DNA of 64,000 nucleotides. Source: JAGPUQ01 sp050250395 (GTDB taxonomy: Bacteria; Pseudomonadota; Gammaproteobacteria; Pseudomonadales; Porticoccaceae). The position numbers were made by a program, and so were the translations under genes. The notes below the pieces were generated by a model. The model had not been told where the DNA came from. It ran no database searches and saw only the letters and a list, made by a program, of their open reading frames with translations. Where the stretch lies: assembly GCA_050250395.1 (NCBI GenBank), contig JBFWOQ010000007.1, positions 1 through 64,000 on the forward strand. The letters are read 5' to 3'. Shown here one piece after another: positions 26,893-35,534 of this stretch (its first letter is position 1; each line of letters opens with the position of its first letter).

Positions 26893-27288
26893 ATGAAAGA
26901 ACGTGAAGTAAACAAATTACTCAAGGCATTCGTCAGCGAATACAAAGCGGCGCATGGTGATTCTAAGGCCATGCTAACCTCTTGGTCCTTCGATCATTTT
27001 GCTTTTAGCAGTAGTGAATCTCTGCAGAAACGATTTCTGTCAATGTTCGGCGATTCATTTGACCACGAGGAATTAACGCAGGCTCTAGAGGAACTCAGGC
27101 AGCGCGGGTACGCCGATATGCTTCCTAATGGGGATTACGTGCTAACACCGTATGGACTAAAGAAGGGCGGCCAAGGAAGATTTTACAGCGTAATTGATTA
27201 TCTCAATCTGAACCCGGGATTGAACACCTTGATTGCTATTTTGGCATTGATCGTTTCGCTGTGCGCTCTTTGGGTGTCTCTTGCGTAA
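26893..27288 (+). CDS. Uncharacterised cassette protein with C-terminal membrane anchor
   Basis: A 131-residue protein. Residues 1-100 look like a soluble winged-helix-like domain (ELTQALEELRQRGYADMLPNG, VLTPYGLKKGG), and residues 106-130 form one hydrophobic span (LNTLIAILALIVSLCALWV). It would be tail-anchored with the domain in the cytoplasm. The ATG is 7 bp after the attC core, consistent with a third cassette, but no attC follows; the region behind it is occupied by tandem repeats and a RAYT element. Function unknown. Confidence 0.6.
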   Translation: MKEREVNKLLKAFVSEYKAAHGDSKAMLTSWSFDHFAFSSSESLQKRFLSMFGDSFDHEELTQALEELRQRGYADMLPNGDYVLTPYGLKKGGQGRFYSVIDYLNLNPGLNTLIAILALIVSLCALWVSLA

Positions 27289-27327
27289 TAGGGGACATGC
27301 GTAAGGAATCCTCAGGGACAGCAACTG

Positions 27328-27408
27328 TCTAGTAATAGTGTCTTAATATAGTAATAGTGTCTTAATATAGTGATATAGTGATATAGTGATATAGTGATAA
27401 GAATAATA
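27328..27408 (+). repeat. AT-rich tandem repeats
   Basis: Two copies of TAGTAATAGTGTCTTAATA are followed by at least four units of TAGTGATA. The sequence is far lower in GC than its surroundings and directly abuts the left terminal repeat of the RAYT element. Confidence 0.85.
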
Positions 27409-28209
27409 GGGGACAGACCACGGTTTTTTGCTAAACTCGGCCGAGCTTTCTGCCAGGATACCCGCCATGCCCCGGCGTGCCCGCCTCGCTTTAGCCGACG
27501 TCCCCCTGCACATCATCCAGCGCGGCAACAATCGCCAAGCTTGCTTTTTCGCCGACGAGGACTATCGCTTCTATCTCGACTGGTTGACTGAGTATGCCGG
27601 CAAGACCGGCTGCCAAGTGCATGCCTATGTGCTGATGACCAACCATGTGCATCTCCTGATCTCGGCCGGTCGGGGCGAGGCAGTGGGAGCGCTGATGAAG
27701 GCGCTGGGGCAGCGCTATGTGCAATATGTCAATCGCACTTACCGGCGCAGCGGAACGCTTTGGGAAGGACGTTTTCGCTCCTGCCCGACCCAGGAGGAAA
27801 CCTATCTGTTCGCCTGTCAGCGCTACATCGAGCTCAATCCGGTGCGGGCGGGCATGGTGGAGCACCCGGCGCAATATCGCTGGTCCAGCTATCGGGCCAA
27901 CGCGCAGGGCGAGACCAGTGCCTTGGTGAAGCCGCATCCGCTCTACGAGGAGCTTGGTGCCGATCCCGCCAGTCGGGAGGCAGCCTACCGCGAGCTATTC
28001 CGCTGCGAGTTGGAGCCTGGTTTGGTCGATGAGATCCGGCAGGCGACGAACGGCAATTTCGCGTTGGGCAGTGAACGCTTCGCGGCGCAGGTATCCTCGG
28101 CTTTGGGACGGCGCGCGCAGCCGGGGAAATCGGGGCGTCCACGCAAGACGCTGGAGCCGGGGTCAGGGGGGGCTGTTTGAAAAGGGATAGAAAACCGTGG
28201 TCTGTCCCC
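27409..28209 (+). mobile_element. RAYT element with 19-bp inverted terminal repeats
   Basis: A transposase gene lies between GGGGACAGACCACGGTTTT (27409-27427) and its exact complement AAAACCGTGGTCTGTCCCC (28191-28209). Single RAYT genes bracketed by inverted REP-type sequences are called REPtrons. Confidence 0.8.
27467..28180 (+). CDS. REP-associated tyrosine transposase (RAYT, Y1_Tnp family)
   Basis: A 237-residue HUH-superfamily nuclease. The signature HVHLL of TNHVHLLISA (about 58-67) gives the metal-binding His-hydrophobic-His, and the catalytic Tyr lies in the QRYVQYVNRTYRRSG helix. LWEGRFRS and RYIELNPVRAGMV are family hallmarks. RAYTs are thought to mobilise REP palindromes. The start at 27467 (MPRRARLALADVPLHII) is the usual N-terminus. 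Length is normal and the reading frame intact. Confidence 0.93.
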   Translation: MPRRARLALADVPLHIIQRGNNRQACFFADEDYRFYLDWLTEYAGKTGCQVHAYVLMTNHVHLLISAGRGEAVGALMKALGQRYVQYVNRTYRRSGTLWEGRFRSCPTQEETYLFACQRYIELNPVRAGMVEHPAQYRWSSYRANAQGETSALVKPHPLYEELGADPASREAAYRELFRCELEPGLVDEIRQATNGNFALGSERFAAQVSSALGRRAQPGKSGRPRKTLEPGSGGAV

Positions 28210-28300
28210 GATTCTTCGCCCGATTCTTCGCCTGTCCCCGATTCTTCGCCTGTCCCCGATTCTTCGCCGTGGTCTGTCCCCGATTCTTCGCCGATTCTTC
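28202..28300 (+). repeat. Iterated CTGTCCCCGATTCTTCGCC repeats
   Basis: About five full or partial units of CTGTCCCCGATTCTTCGCC, two of them preceded by GTGGT as in the RAYT terminal repeat. The array looks like repeated capture of the right element end. Confidence 0.85.
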
Positions 28301-28356
28301 CGTCATGCCCGCGAAAGCGGGCATGACGGCCGACACGTATTGTTCAGCGTTTCCCT
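28301..28356 (+). repeat. REP palindrome and fragment of the 155-bp element
   Basis: A perfect 28-bp stem-loop (CGTCATGCCCGC-GAAA-GCGGGCATGACG) is followed by CCGACACGTATTGTTCAGCG and TTTCCC. The last 39 bp equal the right end of the element at 12088-12242. No gene is visible in 28357-28441. Confidence 0.85.
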
Positions 28357-28441
28357 GGGTAACAGGCGGAAAAAATCTCAGCATAGTTGCCGGATAAATC
28401 GAATCGCCCGTTACACATGCCGTTGGCATAAAAGTTTTTGT

Positions 28442-31156
28442 TCAGCGGAGTTCGGGTGCACGTCCTTCACGGTGCGCGAGCAGCCATTTCTCCGCCGCCA
28501 CGGCGAAGAAGATCCCCAGCGCGGCAGCCAGGATCGCCAGCCAGGACACCGCATCCAGCGGCGCCACCTGAAACAGCCGCTGCGCGAGCGGGGTGTAGGT
28601 GAACAGCAGTTGCAGACCGATGACCGCGGCGCTCGCCCACAGGGCCACCGCGTTGCCCGTCAGGGTGGCGCGCGAAAGCGTCGGCGCCGCCAGCCGGCGC
28701 ACATTGAACAGATAGGCCAGCTCACCGAATACCAGCATGTTGACCGCTGCCGTGCGCGCGGTCTCGATGGAGTTGCCGCGGGCGAGCTCCCACTGGAAGA
28801 CGGCAAAGGTGGTGACGATCATCAGCAGGCTGACGTAGAGAATGCGGCCGAGTAGTGCGCCTGTGATCAGGGGTTCGGCCGGCGGTCGCGGCGGTCGCCC
28901 CATGGTGCCGGGCTCGGTGGGTTCGAAGGCGAGGGCGAGATCCAGGGTCACGGTGGTGACCATGTTGATCCAGAGGATCTGCCCCGCGGTGATCGGCAGT
29001 GCGAGCCCGGCGAACAGGGCCAGCAGGATCACGCCGGCTTCGCCGCCATTGGTGGGCAGGATGAAGAGCAGCGACTTGCGGATGTTGTCGAATACCGTGC
29101 GGCCGCCGCGCACCGCGGCGGCGATGGTGGCGAAGTTGTCGTCGGTGAGCACCAGGTCCGCCGCCTCCCGCGCGGCGTCGGTGCCGCGCCGGCCCATGGC
29201 GACGCCGATATCCGCGGCCTTGAGGGCCGGCGCATCGTTCACCCCGTCGCCGGTCATGGCGACCAGTTCGCCCCGGGCCTGGAGTATGCGCACGAGGCGC
29301 AGTTTGTGTTCCGGGCTGGCGCGGGCGATGACGTCGGTGGTGGCGATGCGCGCGGCGAGGGCGGCATCGTCGAGGGTTTCGAGCACCGCGCCGGTGAGCG
29401 GCTGGTCGCCCGCAAGACCCAGTTGGCGCGCGATGGCGGTCGCGGTCGCGGCGTGGTCGCCGGTGACCATCAGGGTGCGAATGCCGGCGGCCCGGCACTG
29501 TGCCACCGCTGCGATCGCCTCGGGACGCGGCGGGTCCAGCATCCCGACTATCCCCAGCAGGGTGAAACCGGGTGCGATGGCGGCGCGGGTCAGCACACCG
29601 GGCGCATCGGGAAGCTCGCGGCGGGCCAGTGCCAGCAGGCGCTCGCCGGAGGCGGCCGCGGCGAGCATGCGCGCCGCCCAGGTCGCTTGCTCGATCGGCG
29701 CGCCGGTGGCGTCGGTCGGGCACAGGGGCAGGATGGTCTCCGGCGCGCCCTTGAGCAGAATGAAGGCGTGGCCGCTGTGGTCGTGGTGCAGGGTCGCCAT
29801 GAAGCGCTGTTCGGAGGTGAAGGGAATTTCGTCCACCCGCGGCGCCGCCGCGGTTTCCTCCCGAACCGCCAGCCCGGCCTTCAGCGCCAGGGTCAGCAGC
29901 GCGCCTTCGGTAGGATCGCCGCTGAGCGCCCAGTCGCCGGTGTCGATGCGGTGCAAGCGGGCGTCGTTGCACAGCAGCGCGCAGCGGGCGAGCTCTAGCA
30001 GCGCCGGATCCCGGGCCGGATCGAGCGCTACGCCCGCCTGCTGAAAGCCGCCCTCGGGGGCGTAGCCGGCGCCGCTCACCGTCACCGCGCGGCCGGGCAG
30101 CAGCAGGGTGACGACGGTCATCTCGTTGCGGGTCAGGGTGCCGGTCTTGTCGGTGCAGATCACCGTCACCGACCCCAGGGTTTCCACCGCCGGCAGCCGC
30201 CGCACCACGGCCCTCTGCCGCGCCATGGCGTGGGTGCCGATCGCCAGCGTGATGGTGACGATGGCGGGCAGGCCCTCGGGGATGGCGGCCACCGCGAGCC
30301 CCACCACCGCGAGGAAGATATCGAGCGCCGCCATGTGTTGGATGTAGTGGCCCCAGGCAAAGACCGCCGTGCTCAGCACCAGGATGAAGGCGGTGATGCG
30401 GCGCGCGAAGCGGTCGAGCTGGCGGGCGAGGGGGGTGGTAAGACTGCCGACACCTGCCACCAGGGCGCCGATGTGGCCGATCTCGGTCGCGGCGCCGGTG
30501 GCGACCACGATGCCGCGCCCCTGGCCGCGACTGACCACGGTACCGGCGTGGGCCAGATCCAGGCGGTCGCCGATGGCCGCGCGCGCCGCTACCGGGTCGA
30601 CCTGCTTGGCCACGGGGACCGATTCTCCGGTCAGCGCCGCCTCGCCGACATGCAGGTCGCGGACCTGGAGCAGACGCAGATCGGCGGGTATCCGGTCGCC
30701 GGATTCCAGCAACACCAGATCGCCGGGCACCAGTTCCGCCGCATCGATTTCGTGACGTTCGCCGTCGCGTACCACGGTGGCGCGGTTGGCGAGCAGGGAG
30801 CGCACCGCCTCCAGCGCCTGTTCCGCCCGGCCCTCCTGCACAAAGCCTATGATGGCGTTGATGATCACCACACCGACGATTACGCCCGCGTCGAGGTAGT
30901 CCCGGAGTCCGAGCGTGATGCCTGCGGCCGCAAGCAGGACGTAGATCAGCGGATTGTGAAATTGCCGGGCCAGCCGCAGCCAGGGTCCGCGGCGGCGCGG
31001 CGGCGGCAGGCTGTTGGGTCCCCAGTGGGCGAGGCGGACGCGGGCTTCTTCGGCGGTTAGCCCGCGGCCGGCGTCGCTGCCCAGGGTTTCCACGACCCCG
31101 GTGGGATCGAGCGCATGCCAGTTGGGCGGGGAACCGGGTTCAGGCGCCGGCTTCAT
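28442..31156 (-). CDS. P-type cation-transporting ATPase (P2A-like)
   Basis: A 904-residue inner-membrane pump. Domains in order: cation ATPase N-domain (1-75), first helices, actuator with TGES (176-179), helix 4 with PEGLP (293-297), phosphorylation Asp336 in DKTGTLT, nucleotide domain, TGDGVNDAPALKAADIGVAMG, and six C-terminal helices. PEGLP is typical of Ca2+-type (P2A) pumps, but the helix-6 ligands (NMVTTVTLDLALAFEP) are not those of SERCA, so the ion is uncertain. Its first 17 bp overlap the end of the DinB-like gene upstream, suggesting cotranscription. Confidence 0.9.
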   Translation of the reverse strand: MKPAPEPGSPPNWHALDPTGVVETLGSDAGRGLTAEEARVRLAHWGPNSLPPPRRRGPWLRLARQFHNPLIYVLLAAAGITLGLRDYLDAGVIVGVVIINAIIGFVQEGRAEQALEAVRSLLANRATVVRDGERHEIDAAELVPGDLVLLESGDRIPADLRLLQVRDLHVGEAALTGESVPVAKQVDPVAARAAIGDRLDLAHAGTVVSRGQGRGIVVATGAATEIGHIGALVAGVGSLTTPLARQLDRFARRITAFILVLSTAVFAWGHYIQHMAALDIFLAVVGLAVAAIPEGLPAIVTITLAIGTHAMARQRAVVRRLPAVETLGSVTVICTDKTGTLTRNEMTVVTLLLPGRAVTVSGAGYAPEGGFQQAGVALDPARDPALLELARCALLCNDARLHRIDTGDWALSGDPTEGALLTLALKAGLAVREETAAAPRVDEIPFTSEQRFMATLHHDHSGHAFILLKGAPETILPLCPTDATGAPIEQATWAARMLAAAASGERLLALARRELPDAPGVLTRAAIAPGFTLLGIVGMLDPPRPEAIAAVAQCRAAGIRTLMVTGDHAATATAIARQLGLAGDQPLTGAVLETLDDAALAARIATTDVIARASPEHKLRLVRILQARGELVAMTGDGVNDAPALKAADIGVAMGRRGTDAAREAADLVLTDDNFATIAAAVRGGRTVFDNIRKSLLFILPTNGGEAGVILLALFAGLALPITAGQILWINMVTTVTLDLALAFEPTEPGTMGRPPRPPAEPLITGALLGRILYVSLLMIVTTFAVFQWELARGNSIETARTAAVNMLVFGELAYLFNVRRLAAPTLSRATLTGNAVALWASAAVIGLQLLFTYTPLAQRLFQVAPLDAVSWLAILAAALGIFFAVAAEKWLLAHREGRAPELR

Positions 31157-31682
31157 CGGGGATCAGGGCGAGCAGGTCGGTAACCCCGATATCGATACCC
31201 GCCTGCGACAGCAGGGTCGTCACCTGACCGCGGTGGTGGGTTTGATGGTTGAAGAAATGCATCACCAGGCTGAAAAAATTCCGGTCGGCGGTTGCACCTT
31301 TCATGTTGGCGTAATGGAGCGGGTGATCCAGGTCGGTGTCGCAGAGCGCGCCGGCCCATGCGGTAATGATGGCATCGAGCCAGCGCCGATGTTCGTGCAG
31401 GCCTGGAAAATCGTCGAACAGCAGCTGGTCGAGACGTTGCGGGGCGGCCAGTGCGCGTATCGGATCAAGGGCGGTATGTTTGGCGGGGTGTGCGGCAAAG
31501 CGCGCGAGCCAGATTCTGTCGCCGGCCAGCACATGATTCAGCGTCCCGAGAATCGAACCAAAAAACGCCTTGCGATCCGCGGCGAGTGCTTCGGCAGGCA
31601 GCTTGCCGGCGGCGTCGTACAGTCTGGCGTTGATCCAGGCGTTGTAGGCCGCCATGAGATGAACATGATCGGTGCGGCTCAC
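31140..31682 (-). CDS. DinB-family protein
   Basis: A 180-residue four-helix-bundle protein. The metal-binding histidines are seen in GTLNHVLAGDRIW and in FFNHQTHHRGQVTTLL, the family signature; the third ligand set is intact. DinB/YfiT proteins include thiol-dependent transferases, but most are unassigned. It is immediately upstream of and overlapping the P-type ATPase gene. Confidence 0.85.
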   Translation of the reverse strand: MSRTDHVHLMAAYNAWINARLYDAAGKLPAEALAADRKAFFGSILGTLNHVLAGDRIWLARFAAHPAKHTALDPIRALAAPQRLDQLLFDDFPGLHEHRRWLDAIITAWAGALCDTDLDHPLHYANMKGATADRNFFSLVMHFFNHQTHHRGQVTTLLSQAGIDIGVTDLLALIPDEAGA

Positions 31683-31718
31683 GGCGCTCGTCTCCGGCCA
31701 CCGGGTATGGGCTGGCGG

Positions 31719-32138
31719 CTAGCAGTCGCCCACGCGCCGGGTGGCCACCTTGGTGTCCATCTGTACCGCCATGGTGCCGAAGGACATGTTGGTGCGCACA
31801 TGGCCGTTGCCGGCCTGACCATTGGTCTGGAAGTCGCCGTCCACCCGGGTTTGCGGCCCGCCCTCGATACCGCACAACAGGGAAAAACTGAGTTTGTTGC
31901 CGTTGAGGGCTTCCCGGACCACCTCGCAACCCTGGGTCTGCTTGAGCAACTGGCGGGGATTGAACTCCTCGGTCCTGACGCATTCAGTGCGGCGGTCGGT
32001 GATGGCTTCGCCGGTCAGGGGGTTGGTGCTGGTCCAGACCGCTTCCCACAGACCCGGATTGACCCTGAGCGTGGTGGCCTGAGCGAATCCCGGCACCAGC
32101 AGGAAAACGACAAGGAGGAGGGGAAAGCGACTGTGCAT
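31719..32138 (-). CDS. Secreted DUF3617 protein
   Basis: A 139-residue periplasmic protein with an N-terminal signal peptide (FPLLLVVFLLVPGFAQA). The mature part starts at TTLRVNPGLWEAV, the usual DUF3617 opening, and has two conserved cysteine pairs (C of TECVR and GCEVV; LLCG and GDC). Function unknown. The start at 32138 was preferred over 32150 because GGAG lies 6 bp upstream. Confidence 0.78.
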   Translation of the reverse strand: MHSRFPLLLVVFLLVPGFAQATTLRVNPGLWEAVWTSTNPLTGEAITDRRTECVRTEEFNPRQLLKQTQGCEVVREALNGNKLSFSLLCGIEGGPQTRVDGDFQTNGQAGNGHVRTNMSFGTMAVQMDTKVATRRVGDC

Positions 32139-32197
32139 GCTGTGCTCCATTGGTCATGCGATGCTAGCACGGAAGCCCGCCAGGGTCGCTGAAAGAA

Positions 32198-32219
32198 CCG
32201 TGGCGCCCGGGGGCGCCAC
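32198..32219 (-). terminator. GC-rich hairpin between DUF3617 and esterase genes
   Basis: GTGGCGCCC pairs with GGGCGCCAC at 32198-32217, a strong stem without a T-run. It is followed by a 12-bp direct duplication GGCGTTGTCGAA (32220-32243). It may be a weak terminator or an mRNA-stabilising hairpin. Confidence 0.35.
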
Positions 32220-32261
32220 GGCGTTGTCGAAGGCGTTGTCGAAGGGACTGCGCGCAGCGCC

Positions 32262-34538
32262 TCAGTCGAACAGACTCTCCAGGCGCAGCAACTGGGTCTC
32301 GCCGTTGGAGTCGTCGACGCCGTCGTTGTCGTTGACGATGAGTGCATCGCCGTCGGGCAGCACCGCGAGTCCCTCGATCTTCTCCAGCACCGCGCCGCCG
32401 GTGGCCTGGAGCGCCGGCATCAGGTCCGCCGCGAGCGTCTTGGTCAGCACAGGGAACGCGGGGGTTCCGGTGGCCGGATCGGCGAGCGGGTCGATACCCG
32501 CGACGGAGAAGGTGTAGAGCCGCTTGATGCGCGCGTCCATGCCGCCCTGGTTGTCGCGCTCCACCACCGCGAAGGTGTCGCCGCCGACGTGGGCGATTTC
32601 CGACAGGCCGACCCAGCCGCCGTTGGGCGAGATGGCCGTGTCGAGCGGGTAGTAAAAGAACGCCCAGGTGTCGCTCGCCGGGGTGTAGCGGCCGATGCGC
32701 ACATGCCCGGCGAGGTCACTCAACCACTCGCGCTGGAAGGCGACATAGACCTGCTCCGCGCCGTCGCTGCCCACGCTCGTCACGCCTTCGAGGCCGAAGC
32801 GGCGCTGGCGCGCGTCGGTGGTTGCGGGCAGGCGCACTACCCGCTCGATGGCGCCGTCCGTGCTCACCGCGAGCAGCAGGTCGGGGCTGGTAACCGGGCG
32901 TTTGGGATCGTCCACCGAGCCACTGCCCTCGGATACCAGCCAGAAGCCGCCGTCCGCCCGCGTCGCGAGCCCTTCCGCGTCCAGATTGACCTGACCGTCG
33001 GATTCCACCAGTTGAGGTGCGGTCGTGGCCAGATGGTCGAAGCGGTCATGCAGCACGATCTCGCCGTCGATCAGCGCCGGGGTATGGCCCAGAGCCAGCG
33101 GATAGATGCGCGTGTGGCGATAAAAACTGTCGTGGACCGTGTACGCCCGCTGGGGATCGGTACGGTCGAGCGCCAGTGCCGAGAGCGCGCCCCAGGGGAT
33201 CGGCGTGCCGTCCGCGCGGTCGGTCGCGAGCACCCTGGGATAACCCGGTGCCTCCGCACCGCGGCGGTAAATGCTCAGTACCGAGCGGAACTTGTCGCCC
33301 CGGTCGTCCTTTTCGCTCGCGGCGACGAACAGGTCGCGGCGCGGGATCGGCAGCAGGCCCTCGGGGCCCACCCCGGTGGGGAGCAATTGCAGGAAGCGCG
33401 GCGCGCCGGCGCTGGGCACCTGGTAGACGGCGACCGTATTGGCGCGCTCCGAGCCCACGAACAGCATCTGATCGTTACCGTAGCGGGCAAAGGCGACGTT
33501 TTCGGGCTCGTTGCCTTTCTTGTCGGAGCGCTTGTCGGGGTAGTGACCGGCGCGGATCACGGCGTGCTCCAGGCTGTTGCCGGAGTCGTGGAGCAGCTTG
33601 CCGGCGAGGTTGAAAATGCTGAAGCCGCGGCCGCCGCGGTCGAGATCGCCTTCGTTGGCGGTCGCGAAGCTCAGCGGGGTCAGCCAGGTCACGCCGTCAG
33701 GCTCCCGCGGGACGCTTTCGAGCGCTGCCGAGGGTTCGATCAGGCTGTTCTTTTGGGTATCGATCTGCTCCAGATCCACAGCGCCGGCGGAATAGTGGCG
33801 GATCACCCGTCCGGTGGGCAGGTGGACCTGCACGATGTGGTTGTTTTCCTGCAGGGTCACCGCGGCGATATTGGCCGCGTTGATATCGACATACTCGGGT
33901 TCCGGATCTTCCGGGTACAGCGTTGCGAGTCCGGTCAGATCGACGCTGCGGATGGTCCAGCCCGCCGGTGCGCCGACCAGATCGACGATGGCGAGAAAGC
34001 CCGCCGGTGCCTGGGGTGGCACGCCGTCGCCGAGATCTTCATCGCGCTCGTTCTCGATCGCGATCGCGGCGTAGCGGCCATTCGGGCTCACCGCCACCGA
34101 ATCCGGCTGGCCGCCCAGAGGGAGGGTTGCGACCAGGGTGCGGCTGGCGATGTCGATCACCGCGAGTTCCCCGGACGTGGCGACGAAATCGGGAGAGGTG
34201 TTCACCGCCACCAGCGCATGGGGGCCATGCACGGCGACCGAGGTGGGCTCGCCGTCGAGCGCCAGGGTGCCCAGGGGCGTGGGGTGGGCCGGGTCGGCGA
34301 TATCCACGAAGCCCGCGAGTTTGCCCGCACTGTCGGTGTAGATCAGGACCTTGCCATCGCCGCTCGCCGCCACGATCTCGGCCACGGTTTCCTGAGCGAC
34401 CTCCGTGTTCAGGAACACCGGAAAGGTGGCGATGCGCTCGAAATAGGGCGCTTTGTGGAAAGGTACGGCAACGGCCTGGGTCGCGGCCAGCAGCGTGGCT
34501 GCCGTCAGCGCCGGGGCCAGGGTGCGGACAAATTTCAT
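32262..34538 (-). CDS. Exported phytase-like esterase with beta-propeller N-domain
   Basis: A 758-residue secreted protein. The signal peptide ends near TQAVA. Residues 40-420 contain repeated propeller-type blades (SVAVHGPHALVAVNTS, DSVAVSPNGRYAAIAIENE, NVAFARYGNDQMLFVGSERAN). Residues 450-750 match the 'esterase-like activity of phytase' domain (LDAEGLATRADGGFWLVSEGSG, KIEGLAVLPDGDALIVNDNDG). It probably releases phosphate from an organic phosphate outside the cell. A Pho box precedes it, consistent with induction by phosphate starvation. The ATG at 34538 follows AGGAGG in the proper place. Confidence 0.82.
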   Translation of the reverse strand: MKFVRTLAPALTAATLLAATQAVAVPFHKAPYFERIATFPVFLNTEVAQETVAEIVAASGDGKVLIYTDSAGKLAGFVDIADPAHPTPLGTLALDGEPTSVAVHGPHALVAVNTSPDFVATSGELAVIDIASRTLVATLPLGGQPDSVAVSPNGRYAAIAIENERDEDLGDGVPPQAPAGFLAIVDLVGAPAGWTIRSVDLTGLATLYPEDPEPEYVDINAANIAAVTLQENNHIVQVHLPTGRVIRHYSAGAVDLEQIDTQKNSLIEPSAALESVPREPDGVTWLTPLSFATANEGDLDRGGRGFSIFNLAGKLLHDSGNSLEHAVIRAGHYPDKRSDKKGNEPENVAFARYGNDQMLFVGSERANTVAVYQVPSAGAPRFLQLLPTGVGPEGLLPIPRRDLFVAASEKDDRGDKFRSVLSIYRRGAEAPGYPRVLATDRADGTPIPWGALSALALDRTDPQRAYTVHDSFYRHTRIYPLALGHTPALIDGEIVLHDRFDHLATTAPQLVESDGQVNLDAEGLATRADGGFWLVSEGSGSVDDPKRPVTSPDLLLAVSTDGAIERVVRLPATTDARQRRFGLEGVTSVGSDGAEQVYVAFQREWLSDLAGHVRIGRYTPASDTWAFFYYPLDTAISPNGGWVGLSEIAHVGGDTFAVVERDNQGGMDARIKRLYTFSVAGIDPLADPATGTPAFPVLTKTLAADLMPALQATGGAVLEKIEGLAVLPDGDALIVNDNDGVDDSNGETQLLRLESLFD

Positions 34539-34585
34539 GAAGCCTCCTGGTCGGGGATTGGAGCGCCCGACCCTAGAGGCTTCCT

Positions 34586-34603
34586 GTGGCAGAGGGATGA
34601 CAG
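34586..34603 (-). promoter_or_regulatory. Pho box
   Basis: On the minus strand CTGTCAT-CCCT-CTGCCAC matches the PhoB consensus CTGTCAT-N4-CTGTCAC at 13 of 14 core positions. It lies 48-65 bp upstream of the esterase start, where an activator site replacing the -35 would sit. Confidence 0.75.
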
Positions 34604-34670
34604 CGGCGCGGCGCGAACCGCCGGTGGTGTGGTGCGCTACCGGCAGCGGAGCAGGGTGTCGGCGCGGCCT

Positions 34671-35429
34671 TCAGGACTCGGTGCGATAGCGGCGATGGAG
34701 CGTGGCGACGCGTTTGACGTAGACCCGGGTCTCGGCGAACGGCGGCACGCCGCCGTGCTGTTCCACGGCGCCGGCGCCGGCGTTGTAGGCGGCGGTGGCC
34801 AGCTCGGCGTTGCCGCGATAACGGGCGAGGAGATCGGCCAGCAGGCGGGTGCCGGCATCGATGTTCTGGTGGATATCGAAGGCGTCGGTGACGCCGTAAT
34901 CGCCGGCGGTGGCGGGCATGAGCTGCATCAGTCCCTGGGCACCGGCGCGGGAAATCGCTTCGGGATTGAAGGCGGATTCGGCGTGGATCACCGCGCGCAC
35001 CAGGGCGGGATCGACCTGCCAGCGTCGCGCCGCGCCGGCGATCTCGTCGCGGAAGGCATCCGGGTGCAGCCGCACGGTGTCCCAGTCGACGGTCGAGTGC
35101 GGGTCGCAGGCGGGGCAGTAGGTGCGCACCACCACGAAGTTTTTGCCCGCCGGCTGGCGGTCGGTGTAGTGGATCACGCCGGCGCCGTCGCGGTATTTGT
35201 AGATCGCGTTGCGGGCAGCGGCCGCGTGCGCCGCCGGGGTGAGCGCGAGGCTATCGGCATTGCGCTCGGCGTTCGCGCGCGGGACGTTCGAATAATGGGT
35301 GACGCCGGCGTCGTCCTGCCACGACTGGATGGCGGCGCCGCCGGCGACCGATGCGGCACCGAGCCCCAGCCCGAGCGACAGCCCGAGCAGGAGGGTTCGG
35401 AAGCCGTAGGTGAGCGGGCGCGTCTTCAT
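34671..35429 (-). CDS. Lytic transglycosylase with DUF4124 N-domain
   Basis: A 252-residue exported enzyme that would cleave peptidoglycan glycan strands. The signal sequence (LLLGLSLGLGLGAASVAGGAA) is followed by a DUF4124 domain (SWQDDAGVTHYSNVP). A second short copy follows (YKYRDGAGVIHYTDRQP). The SLT domain starts at about 135: catalytic Glu in VIHAESAFNPEAIS, then AQGLMQLMPATA and TAAYNAGAGAV. Two DUF4124-type repeats in a row are notable. It is divergent from the MFS gene. Confidence 0.88.
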   Translation of the reverse strand: MKTRPLTYGFRTLLLGLSLGLGLGAASVAGGAAIQSWQDDAGVTHYSNVPRANAERNADSLALTPAAHAAAARNAIYKYRDGAGVIHYTDRQPAGKNFVVVRTYCPACDPHSTVDWDTVRLHPDAFRDEIAGAARRWQVDPALVRAVIHAESAFNPEAISRAGAQGLMQLMPATAGDYGVTDAFDIHQNIDAGTRLLADLLARYRGNAELATAAYNAGAGAVEQHGGVPPFAETRVYVKRVATLHRRYRTES

Positions 35430-35534
35430 GGGGGAAGTTTCGCCCAGAATGGACCCTTGCGCCACCGCTGCCGGCGCGCGGCGTGACTTGGGTCGCGCGC
35501 TCCCCGCGCGCCGCCGGGCTGCGGGCCGGTTACC

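Noticed and set aside
28202..28300. Repeated 19-bp units resembling a short CRISPR array
   Set aside because: There are no spacers of uniform length; units are adjacent or overlapping fragments of the RAYT terminal repeat, and there are no cas genes nearby.
32589..35486. A 965-codon open frame on the plus strand opposite the esterase and transglycosylase genes
   Set aside because: It is antisense to two well-supported genes with signal peptides and domain motifs. Its translation is Arg/Gly/His-rich without any fold pattern, typical of frames kept open by high GC.
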